Of a DNA stretch of 15,998 nt, positions 7,120 through 13,633 are shown one piece after another. The notes below the pieces were generated by a model, which worked only from the letters and a program-made list of their open reading frames with translations, did no database searches and had not been told where the DNA came from. How positions within the stretch are numbered: position 1 is the first letter of the stretch; each line of letters starts with the position of its first letter. This DNA is from Pseudomonadota bacterium (GTDB lineage: Bacteria; Myxococcota; Myxococcia; Myxococcales; Anaeromyxobacteraceae), in the NCBI GenBank assembly GCA_023428085.1, contig JAEYZK010000081.1, positions 1 to 15,998 on the forward strand, given 5' to 3'. The translations under genes were made by a program, and so were the position numbers.

Positions 7120-8379
7120 ATGGCCGAACCACGGAGCCTCCTGCACGAGGACCCGCCCGCGGGCGACGATCTCTTCCGCCTGATGGTGGAGTGCGTCACC
7201 GACTACGCCATCTTCGCCCTCGACCCCGACGGCTACGTCACCACCTGGAACGCGGGCGCGCGCCGCCTCAAGGGCTGGGAGGCGCACGAGATCGTCGGCC
7301 GGCACCTCTCGACGTTCTACCCGAGCGAGGACGTCGCCGCGGGGAAGGCCGCCCTGGAGCTCGAGGAGGCGGCGCGGCTGGGGCGGTTCGAGGAGGAGGG
7401 CTGGCGGGTCCGGAAGGACGGCTCCCGGTTCTGGGCGAACGTCGTCCTGACGGCGCTGCGCGACGGCCGCGGCGTGCTCCGGGGCTTCGGCAAGGTGACC
7501 CGCGATCTCACCGCGCGCCGCGAGCGCGAGGAGGCGGAGCGGCGCGCTGCGGCCGCGCGCGCCGCCGCCGAGGAGCAGGCGCGTGCGGCCGAGGCGCTCC
7601 GGCGGGTGGAGGAGGCGCAGCGGAAGACGATCGCCGAGCTCGCGCGGGCGGAGCGCGAGGCCCGCGAGATCGGGCGGCTCCAGGAGCGCCTCATGGCGAT
7701 CGTCGGCCACGATCTCCGGACGCCCCTGTCGGTGATCCACCTCGGCGTCACGGCCGCGCTCCATCGCGGCGGCCTCCCGCCCGAGCAGGAGCGGACGCTC
7801 GCCCGCGTCGCCCGGAGCGCCCAGCGGATGCGCGGCATCATCGAGGACCTCCTCGACTACAGCCGGGCGCGCCAGGGGCAGCAGATCCCGGTGGAGAAGG
7901 CGGTCATCGACCTCGGCGAGGTGTGCCAGCGCGCGCTGACCGAGCTGCGGACGATCGCCGGCGGGCGGGAGCTCGTCCTGTCCGTGAGCGGCGACCCGAC
8001 CCTCGCCGGCGACGCAGGGCGCCTCGCGCAGGTGATCTCGAACCTCGTGGGGAATGCCGTCCAGCACGGCGCGGGGCCGATCGACGTGGCGGTGCGGTCC
8101 ACGGAGGCCGAGGTGATCCTCTCCGTGCACAACGGAGGCCCGCCCATCCCGCCCGAGGTCGTCCCGCAGCTCTTCGAGGCCTTCCGGCGCGGATCGCACG
8201 CCGTCGAGGGGAAGGGGAGCGTGGGCCTCGGGCTCTTCATCGTGCGCGAGGTCGCGCGCGCGCACGGGGGCGAGGTCCAGGTCCGCTCGGACGCGTCGAG
8301 CGGGACCACGTTCACCGTCCGGCTGCCGCGCGGCGTGTCGCAGGCGGAGCGGGCGGGGCCCGCTACAATGCCCCGGTGA
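7120..8379 (+). CDS. Soluble PAS-domain sensor histidine kinase
   Basis: A 419-residue cytoplasmic sensor kinase with no membrane segment. The order is a PAS domain (about 18-130, with DYAIFALDPDGYVTTWNAGA and the PAC-like RKDGSRFWANVVL), then a long Ala/Arg/Glu coiled coil (about 132-190). The HisKA dimerisation helix follows, with phosphoacceptor His197 in VGHDLRTPLS, then the ATPase domain with N box VISNLVGNAVQHG (305-317), G1 VHNGGPPIP (336-344) and G2 GLGLFIV (369-375). G1 has Asn338 where many kinases have Asp, a variant common among PAS kinases of this type. The PAS domain may sense a small ligand, haem or flavin; no ligand residue can be named. The ATG at 7120 keeps the family layout; a TTG at 7099 would add seven residues. 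The stop codon overlaps the start of the HAD gene (GTGA). The response regulator at 9093 is the likely partner. Confidence 0.93.
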   Translation: MAEPRSLLHEDPPAGDDLFRLMVECVTDYAIFALDPDGYVTTWNAGARRLKGWEAHEIVGRHLSTFYPSEDVAAGKAALELEEAARLGRFEEEGWRVRKDGSRFWANVVLTALRDGRGVLRGFGKVTRDLTARREREEAERRAAAARAAAEEQARAAEALRRVEEAQRKTIAELARAEREAREIGRLQERLMAIVGHDLRTPLSVIHLGVTAALHRGGLPPEQERTLARVARSAQRMRGIIEDLLDYSRARQGQQIPVEKAVIDLGEVCQRALTELRTIAGGRELVLSVSGDPTLAGDAGRLAQVISNLVGNAVQHGAGPIDVAVRSTEAEVILSVHNGGPPIPPEVVPQLFEAFRRGSHAVEGKGSVGLGLFIVREVARAHGGEVQVRSDASSGTTFTVRLPRGVSQAERAGPATMPR

Positions 8380-9047
8380 CGCCCCGGACCGCGGTGCTCC
8401 TCGATCTCGACGGGACCCTCGTGGACACGGTCCCGTTCATCCTCGCCTGCGTGCGCCACACGTTCGCGGAGTACGGCGCCGGGCCGAGCGACGCGGAGTG
8501 GACGGCGGGGATCGGCACGCCGCTCGGGATCCAGCTCGCCCAGTTCGCGCGCCGCCCGGAGGACGTGCCCGCGCTGCTCGAGCGGTACCGGGTCTACTGG
8601 AACGCGCACCACGACGCCTCGACGAGGACGTTCCCCGGCGCGCGCGAGACGGTGGCCGCGCTCGCCGCGGACGGACACCCGCTCGCCGTCGTCACCGCGA
8701 AGACGGTGCACGGCGCCGTCCGGACGCTCGAGCACACGGGGCTCCTGCCGTTCATGGGCGCCGTCATCGGCGCGGACTCCTGCGCCCGGTGCAAGCCGCA
8801 CCCCGAGCCGGTGCTGCTGGCGCTCGAGCGGCTCGGCGGCGCGCCGGCGCGCGCGGTCCTGCTCGGCGACTCGTGCCACGATCTCGCCGCGGCGCGGGCG
8901 GCGGGCGTCCTCGCGCTCGGGGCGGCCTGGGGGGTCTCCACGCCGGAGACGCTGCGTGAAGCGGGGGCGGGGAGGGTGCTGTCCGACATCCGGGAACTCC
9001 CGCGTGTTCTCGCGGAGGTGGCCGAGGGTCGCCCGCCCGCCCCATGA
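8376..9047 (+). CDS. HAD-superfamily phosphatase (subfamily IA, phosphoglycolate phosphatase-like)
   Basis: A 223-residue haloacid dehalogenase-type hydrolase. Motif I is LLDLDGTLVDT, with nucleophile Asp10 and general acid/base Asp12. A helical cap (about 18-85) gives subfamily IA. Motif II is the Thr in VVTAKT (Thr107), motif III is Lys140 in CKPHPEPV, and motif IV is GDSCHD (Asp165, Asp169). The family removes phosphate from small molecules such as phosphoglycolate, sugar phosphates, nucleotides or pyrophosphate. The true substrate cannot be read from sequence, so gph or ppaX are only possibilities. It starts with GTG at 8376, overlapping the TGA of the histidine kinase by three bases, so the two are translationally coupled. 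The start codon is followed directly by the first beta strand, which supports this choice. Confidence 0.9.
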   Translation: MTPRTAVLLDLDGTLVDTVPFILACVRHTFAEYGAGPSDAEWTAGIGTPLGIQLAQFARRPEDVPALLERYRVYWNAHHDASTRTFPGARETVAALAADGHPLAVVTAKTVHGAVRTLEHTGLLPFMGAVIGADSCARCKPHPEPVLLALERLGGAPARAVLLGDSCHDLAAARAAGVLALGAAWGVSTPETLREAGAGRVLSDIRELPRVLAEVAEGRPPAP

Positions 9048-9092
9048 GGGGTCCGTCCCGGAACGTACAGGCGAGGGCTAGGCTCGGAGGCA

Positions 9093-9467
9093 GTGCCTGG
9101 GCCGGCCCGCGTCCTCGTCGTCGATGACGATCCCATCCATCGCGAGGCGGTGGCCGAGATCCTGGCGGGCCAGGGGTACGCGGTGGAGCAGGTGGCGAGC
9201 GGCGAGGACTGCCTCGCGGCGGCGCGGTCCTCCCGGCCCGACGTGCTGGTGCTGGATCTGCTCCTGCCGGGGATCGACGGCGCGCAGGTGCTCGAGGAGC
9301 TGCGGCGGGAGGCCCGGCTCGCCGGGACGCGCGTCATCGTGACGACCGGGGTCCAGACCGCGCACATCCGCCGGTTGCTCCGGCCGGACGCGGTGCTGTT
9401 CAAGCCGTTCGGGGTGGACGAGCTCCTGCTCGCGGTCGGCGGGTCGTCGCCGAAGGCGACCCCGTGA
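9093..9467 (+). CDS. Single-domain response regulator (receiver only)
   Basis: A 124-residue CheY-like receiver with no output domain. It has the acidic pair in VLVVDDDP (Asp11, Asp12), phosphoacceptor Asp55 in VLVLDLLLPGIDG, Thr84/Thr85 in VIVTTGVQ and the conserved Lys104-Pro105 in LFKPFG. The GTG start at 9093 has GGAGG only two bases upstream, closer than usual, which may lower translation. No other start lies before the first strand. It lies 45 bp after the HAD gene and is the likely phosphorylation partner of the PAS kinase at 7120. Its output would be through protein interaction or phosphorelay. The GTG start is the only plausible one but is not certain. Confidence 0.9.
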   Translation: MPGPARVLVVDDDPIHREAVAEILAGQGYAVEQVASGEDCLAAARSSRPDVLVLDLLLPGIDGAQVLEELRREARLAGTRVIVTTGVQTAHIRRLLRPDAVLFKPFGVDELLLAVGGSSPKATP

Positions 9468-9494
9468 ACGAGCGCGCGCGCGCACCGGATCGGT

Positions 9495-9566
9495 GTGGAC
9501 GCGGCCGTTCAGCCTGAGCGGTGCGGCCGCCGCAGGCGGCGGCGGAGTCGAAGGCGGCTCGTCCAC
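9495..9566. repeat. Expanded copy of the REP-like palindromic repeat, upstream of pheA
   Basis: Outer arms GTGGACG (9495-9501) and CGTCCAC (9560-9566) are exact reverse complements. Inside are CCGTTCAGCCTGAGCG (9505-9520) and CGGAGTCGAAGG (9543-9554). Joined, these two would read as the reverse-strand form of the CTTCGAC...CTCAG repeat found in the helicase gene. They are split by a second hairpin, GCCGCC-GCA-GGCGGC (9526-9540). This makes a cruciform-like element filling half of the 145-bp gap between the response regulator and pheA. It may act as a terminator or RNA-stability element; that is inference. Confidence 0.6.
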
Positions 9567-9612
9567 GGGATCACTTGCGCGGGCGGGGCGTTCCCCGTGA
9601 TACACGGAGCCC

Positions 9613-10446
9613 ATGCGCATCGCGTACCTCGGCCCCCCGGGCACCTTCAGCGACGAGGCCCTGTCCCGCTGCGATCTCGCGCAGGGCGCCGAGGCCGTCC
9701 CGTTCGCCACCTTCCCCGAGGCCTACGAGGCGGCGCTCGCCGGCGAGGTGGACGCGGCGCTGCTGCCCATCGAGAACTCGCTCGAGGGGAGCATCACCGC
9801 CGTGCTCGACCTGTTCGTCCACCGCCCCGGGCTGCGCATCCGCCGCGAGGTGCTCCTGCCCGTGCGCCAGTACCTGCTCGCGCCGGCGGGCGTCCGGATC
9901 GAGGACGTGAAGAAGGTGCTCTCGCACCCGCAGCCGCTCGGGCAGTGCGCCCGGTTCCTGCGCGACAAGCTCCCGGGCGCCGTGCTCGAGGCGACGCGCT
10001 CGACCACGGACGCGGCGGCGAAGGTGGCCGCCGGAGAGCCGGACGCGGCGGCGATCGGCTCGCGCGCCGCCGCCCCGCGCTACGGCCTCGCCGTGCTGGC
10101 CGAGGACATCCAGGACGCGGGGGAGAACCTCACGCGGTTCGTGCTCGTCTCCCGCGAGGACGAGGCGCCCACGGGCACCGACCGGACCAGCATCGCCTTC
10201 ACCCTCCCGCGCGACCGGCCGGGCGGGCTGTACGAGGTGATCGGCGAGTTCGCGCGGCGCAACCTCAACCTGTCGAAGATCGAGAGCCGCCCGACGCGGA
10301 TGGCCATCGGCCACTACGTCTTCTTCCTCGACTTCGAGGCGCACCGCCGCGATCCCGCCGGCGCGGAGGCGCTGGCCGGCGTCCTGGCGCGGGTCGATCG
10401 CCTCCACCTGCTGGGCTCCTACCCGCGCTGCCCCATGCCCACCTGA
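9613..10446 (+). CDS. pheA: Prephenate dehydratase with C-terminal ACT domain
   Basis: A 277-residue stand-alone prephenate dehydratase, which converts prephenate to phenylpyruvate in phenylalanine biosynthesis (cytoplasm). Catalytic domain motifs are YLGPPGTFS (5-13), PIENSLEG (52-59), SHPQPLGQC (104-112), STTDAA (130-135) and the active-site NLTRF (172-176), with Thr174 as the expected catalytic residue. The C-terminal ACT domain (about 190-270) has the allosteric phenylalanine-binding segments RPGGLYEVIGEF (202-213) and ESRP (224-227). Feedback inhibition by phenylalanine is therefore expected. No chorismate mutase domain is fused, unlike the E. coli P-protein. The ATG at 9613 begins directly with the first beta strand, and GGAGC lies just upstream. 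The gene appears single, flanked by gaps of 145 and 210 bp, with no other aromatic amino acid gene in view. Confidence 0.96.
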   Translation: MRIAYLGPPGTFSDEALSRCDLAQGAEAVPFATFPEAYEAALAGEVDAALLPIENSLEGSITAVLDLFVHRPGLRIRREVLLPVRQYLLAPAGVRIEDVKKVLSHPQPLGQCARFLRDKLPGAVLEATRSTTDAAAKVAAGEPDAAAIGSRAAAPRYGLAVLAEDIQDAGENLTRFVLVSREDEAPTGTDRTSIAFTLPRDRPGGLYEVIGEFARRNLNLSKIESRPTRMAIGHYVFFLDFEAHRRDPAGAEALAGVLARVDRLHLLGSYPRCPMPT

Positions 10447-10457
10447 TTCTCCTCCGG

Positions 10458-10529
10458 GTGACATTCACGCAGGGTCGGCAGGCACTCCGGGTGGGCCGGA
10501 CCGGGGTTCCAGTGACCGGATCCGTTCAC
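10458..10529. promoter_or_regulatory. Two related inverted repeats (GTGAC...TTCAC) between pheA and the che operon
   Basis: The 210-bp gap 10447-10656 has no convincing -35/-10 pair, but holds GTGACATTCAC (10458-10468) and GTGACCGGATCCGTTCAC (10512-10529). Both are bounded by the same GTGAC/TTCAC half-sites, and their centres are about 57 bp apart. The second is an 18-bp palindrome with eight of nine pairs matching. A further lone GTGAC lies at 10538-10542. These could be operator sites for a dimeric regulator of the chemotaxis operon, or of pheA 3' processing. The repeats are seen; the function is inference. Confidence 0.35.
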
Positions 10530-10656
10530 CGGAAGGCGTGACGTGGGGCCAGGGGACCTGGGAATCATCAGTCCATTCGCCTGTCCCGCGTGTGTGGGGC
10601 GCTGAGGCGCGCACCCACCCCGCACATGGTACGAGTCTTTCAGGGATCCACGCTCC

Positions 10657-11112
10657 GTGATCACCCCGGGGCACGTGTCCACGCCTGGAGACTGCGCACC
10701 GGCCGCCGAGGACCTCGTCGTGGTCCGCGCCGCGGTCTGGCGCTTCCTCGTGCCCATCCGCTTCGTCCGCCGCATCCACCCCGCGGCGCTGCCCACCGCG
10801 CGCCCCGCGCCCGCGCCCGTCCCGCCGGTCATCGCCGTGGAGGGGGAGCTCCTGCCCGTCGCCTTCGCCGCGAGCCTCGCGGGGGCGGCCGGCGCCGTCG
10901 AGCTCGCGCCCCAGCACCAGCTCGTGGAGCTCGCCGCCGGCGCGCGGCGCGGCCTGCTCTGGGTGGACGCGGCCGAGGACGTCGTCCCGCACGAGCCGGC
11001 GGGCGGCGCGCGCCCGCCCGAGGCGCTGGTCGCCGGCTGGTCCGGCGCGGAGCGCCCGCTGCCGATCCTCGACGTCCCTCGACTCCTGGAGCTCCTCGCG
11101 GAGCGACGCTGA
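10657..11112 (+). CDS. Divergent CheW-like adaptor, first gene of the che operon
   Basis: A 151-residue small protein. Its sequence LVVVRAAVWRFLVPIRFVRRIHP (about 20-42) resembles the opening of a CheW/SH3-like domain (strand, then 'lPI..V..I'). A second half includes LVELAAGARRGLLWVDAAEDVV and closes with RPLPILDVPRLLELL, like the last strand and helix of CheW. The middle is Ala/Pro-rich and lacks the usual 'G.i.LRG..iPvvDL' core, so the fold is reduced or divergent. CheW proteins link chemoreceptors to CheA in the membrane array, and the position directly before cheY, mcp, cheR, cheW and cheA supports this. GTG at 10657 is used, with AGGGA ten bases upstream; GTG at 10675 is an alternative. 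The next gene, cheY, begins 14 bp after its stop. Assignment leans heavily on context. Confidence 0.65.
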   Translation: MITPGHVSTPGDCAPAAEDLVVVRAAVWRFLVPIRFVRRIHPAALPTARPAPAPVPPVIAVEGELLPVAFAASLAGAAGAVELAPQHQLVELAAGARRGLLWVDAAEDVVPHEPAGGARPPEALVAGWSGAERPLPILDVPRLLELLAERR

Positions 11113-11126
11113 AAGGACCCCCGGCG

Positions 11127-11507
11127 ATGAAACGAATCCTCCTCGTGGACGACAGCCGGGTGACCCGGGAGCTCATCAAGGTCTACCTCATCGCCAAGGA
11201 CGTCGAGCTGTTCGAGGCGCCGGACGGGGCCGAGGCGCTCCGGATGATCCAGCAGAGCCCGCCGGATCTCGTGCTCGCCGACCTGCGCATGCCGCGGCTC
11301 GACGGCTACGGGCTGTGCCAGGCGCTCCAGGCCGACCCGAAGCTCCGCAAGGTCCCGGTGCTGATCCTCACCTCGAACCGGGACGCCGAGGCCGAGGTCC
11401 GCCTCCGCTCCGCGGGCGCGCGGCAGGTCCTCCAGAAGCCGATCCAGCCGCAGCCGCTGCAGGAGGCCATCCAGCGCCACCTCGCGCCGCAGGGGGTGAC
11501 GCCGTGA
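11127..11507 (+). CDS. cheY: CheY-type single-domain response regulator of the che operon
   Basis: A 126-residue receiver protein expected to be phosphorylated by the CheA encoded downstream and to carry the signal to the motility machinery or another output. It has acidic residues Asp8 and Asp9 in LLVDDSRVTR, phosphoacceptor Asp52 in VLADLRMPRLDG, Thr82 in LILTSN and Lys104-Pro105 in LQKPIQP. There is no output domain. The ATG at 11127 is preceded by GAAAGGA (11111-11117), a reasonable ribosome site, and the start fits the family length exactly. The stop codon overlaps the GTG of the chemoreceptor gene (GTGA at 11504-11507). The operon position makes the chemotaxis role likely; whether it acts on flagella or on gliding/pili cannot be told from sequence. 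Confidence 0.92.
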   Translation: MKRILLVDDSRVTRELIKVYLIAKDVELFEAPDGAEALRMIQQSPPDLVLADLRMPRLDGYGLCQALQADPKLRKVPVLILTSNRDAEAEVRLRSAGARQVLQKPIQPQPLQEAIQRHLAPQGVTP

Positions 11508-13633
11508 GCGCGCCCGCGTCCGTGGCCCGCGAGCTGCAGCGGGGCATCCTCCTCCGGGTCTACGCCGCGTCGATCCCGAGCGCGCTCGTCGGCGGCTACG
11601 TCTTCGCCAAGTTCACGGGCCTCGCCGGCTACGAGGTCCAGCGGGCGCTCTACTGGGCGGCGCCCATCTACGTCCTCACGGCGGTCCTCCAGTGGTTCAT
11701 CCTCGGGGCGCTGGTGGGCGGGGCGCTCGCCGATCCGCCGCCCGGCGAACCGGGCCGGCGGCTCCACGCGCTCCTGAAGCTCCCGCGCAAGGTCGAGCTC
11801 CTCTCCAACGTCGTGGGCTGGTGCACGGCCGGGCTCCTCTTCGGCCTCGTCCTCCACTTCTTCTTCGGCCGGCCGTGGATCGACGTCGGGTACGGGGTCC
11901 TGGTCGCCGTGCTCGCGGCGCTCTTCCCCGGCATCGTGCTCACGCTGTCCGTGGAGAACCTCGTGCGGCCGCTCGCGCTCGAGGAGTTCAGCAAGGATCC
12001 GCACCGCGCCGTCGGCCCGCGCGGCCTGTACTGGACGCGGCAGCGGATCTACCTGCCGTACGCGTTCGTCACCGCCCTGGGATCGATGGTGGTCTTCAGC
12101 GGCATGCTCGTCTGGGCCGAGTTCTCGCAGCTCGTGGCGAGCGTGCCGGAGGGGCTGAAGCGCTACGACCTCGCCGGCGTGTCGAGCGTGGTGCAGGCCG
12201 TCCTGCGCGACCTGGGCCGCCAGGCCATCGTCCCGGTGTTCTTCGTGGCCCTGGTGTTCATGGTCTCCTTCGCGGTGACCGGCCTCGTCATGGCGCGCCG
12301 CCTCTCCCGCGCGGCGGCCGAGGTGGAGGCCGCGCTCCAGGGGATGGTGGCCGGCGCGCCCGCGATCCCGCGCTGGGTGGCGACCGACGAGATCGGGGAC
12401 CTCTCCACCGCCACCGCCTGCATCGCGCTGGAGATGAACAACGTGTTCGAGCAGCTCCGGGCCATGGCGGCGGGCGACCTCGATCGCGAGCTCCACGGCG
12501 AGAGCGCCCTCCTCCAGGCCTTCCAGGAGTCGCGGAACGCGATGCGCGAGCTCGAGCGCCGCATGATCGCGCTCTCGCGCGGCGAGGCGGTGGAGGGGGG
12601 CCGGATCCCTGGCGATCTCGGCGAGGCGTTCGCCCGCCTGCAGGAGTCGCTGCAGGGCATCGCCGCCCAGGCCCAGACGATCGCCGCGGGGGACCTCCGC
12701 CGCGACGTGGACGTGCCCGGGACCCTCGGCGCCTCGATCCAGCGCATGACCGGGAACCTCCGCGTCATGGTCGGGCGCACGCAGAGCGTCTCGGCCGACG
12801 TGGGCGACATCGTGGTGAGCCTCCAGTCGGCGTCCGCGCAGCTCTCGGCGGCCACGACCGAGCAGGTCGCGGCGGTGACGGAGACGGCGAACACGATGAC
12901 CGAGATGGCCCAGACGTCGGCCGTCTCCGCCGACCGCGCCGGCGAGCTCATCCGGCAGGGCGACGCGGCGTCCGCGGTCGTGGAGGAGGGGAGCGCGGCC
13001 GCCGAGGCGGCCGTGACCGCGATGTCGGCGATCTCCGGCTCCCTCGCCAAGGTCGCCCAGGCCTCCGGCGCGCTCGCCGAGCGGGTCCAGAAGATCGACA
13101 GCATCACCGAGACGGTCTCCTTCCTCTCGGACCAGTCCTCGACCCTCGCGATCAACGCGGCGATCGAGGCGGCGCGGGCGGGCGAGGCGGGCAAGGGGTT
13201 CTCCGTGGTCGCGCGCGAGATCCGGAGCCTCGCCGCCGACTCGCGGAAGGCGGCGGCGGAGATCCGGGAGATCCTGGGCGAGATCCGCGACCGCACGAGC
13301 CAGGTGGACGGCTCGGTGACCGCGGGGACGCGCACGGTCGAGGAGGGCGCGCGGCTCGTGCAGCGGATGGGCGAGGTCGTGGCGCAGCTCGGGATCACCG
13401 TCCACGACTCGGTCGGCCTCATGCGCCAGGTGGAGGGCTCCGCCCGGCAGCACCAGGCCGGGGTGGGGCAGGTCTCGCTGGCGCTCTCCAACCTCCAGCG
13501 CGCGGCCGAGTCGATCCGCGACGGCGCGCGGCTGCTCGGCGAGCTCTCCGGCAAGGCCCACGAGCTCTCCGAGGGCCTGCAGGGCGCGGCCGGCGCGTAC
13601 GTGCTCTCGGGCGAGAAGGGGGCGACGGCATGA
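11504..13633 (+). CDS. Methyl-accepting chemotaxis protein with six-TM sensor region and poly-HAMP linker
   Basis: A 709-residue inner-membrane chemoreceptor. The N-terminal ~265 residues hold about six hydrophobic helices (near 20-40, 52-75, 103-121, 128-149, 186-204, 242-263) instead of the usual two helices with a large periplasmic domain. Only short loops are exposed, so the signal may be sensed within the membrane. HAMP-like units follow (about 265-430), marked by DEIGDLSTA, AAGDLDREL and AAGDLRRDVDVPGTLGASI. The signalling domain has its hairpin tip near 531-577, with ITETVSFLSDQSSTLAINAA followed by the near-invariant EAARAGEAGKGF and VVAREIRSLA. Glu/Gln/Ala-rich methylation helices flank the tip. 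No C-terminal CheR-docking pentapeptide is present. GTG 11504 overlaps the cheY stop, and the TGA overlaps the cheR ATG (ATGA). The stimulus is unknown. Confidence 0.92.
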   Translation: MSAPASVARELQRGILLRVYAASIPSALVGGYVFAKFTGLAGYEVQRALYWAAPIYVLTAVLQWFILGALVGGALADPPPGEPGRRLHALLKLPRKVELLSNVVGWCTAGLLFGLVLHFFFGRPWIDVGYGVLVAVLAALFPGIVLTLSVENLVRPLALEEFSKDPHRAVGPRGLYWTRQRIYLPYAFVTALGSMVVFSGMLVWAEFSQLVASVPEGLKRYDLAGVSSVVQAVLRDLGRQAIVPVFFVALVFMVSFAVTGLVMARRLSRAAAEVEAALQGMVAGAPAIPRWVATDEIGDLSTATACIALEMNNVFEQLRAMAAGDLDRELHGESALLQAFQESRNAMRELERRMIALSRGEAVEGGRIPGDLGEAFARLQESLQGIAAQAQTIAAGDLRRDVDVPGTLGASIQRMTGNLRVMVGRTQSVSADVGDIVVSLQSASAQLSAATTEQVAAVTETANTMTEMAQTSAVSADRAGELIRQGDAASAVVEEGSAAAEAAVTAMSAISGSLAKVAQASGALAERVQKIDSITETVSFLSDQSSTLAINAAIEAARAGEAGKGFSVVAREIRSLAADSRKAAAEIREILGEIRDRTSQVDGSVTAGTRTVEEGARLVQRMGEVVAQLGITVHDSVGLMRQVEGSARQHQAGVGQVSLALSNLQRAAESIRDGARLLGELSGKAHELSEGLQGAAGAYVLSGEKGATA

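Noticed and set aside
7091..7183. A 30-codon frame with a good ribosome site just ahead of the histidine kinase
   Set aside because: It overlaps the kinase start in another frame, and the peptide shows no feature suggesting a leader or a real protein. The upstream GGAGGGGTGGAG may equally serve the kinase.
8364..8369. TACAAT placed seven bases before the HAD GTG, as if for a leaderless transcript; similar TACA-type boxes lie just before the Hsp70 (4443) and pheA (9601) starts
   Set aside because: No acceptable -35 lies 16-18 bp upstream of any of them, and the HAD gene overlaps the kinase gene, so read-through coupling is a simpler explanation.
10590..10626. Imperfect hairpin around GTGGG...GCGC-TGAG-GCGC...CCCAC as a terminator of pheA
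   Set aside because: The stem is interrupted and no T-run follows; in such GC-rich sequence partial stems of this size are common.
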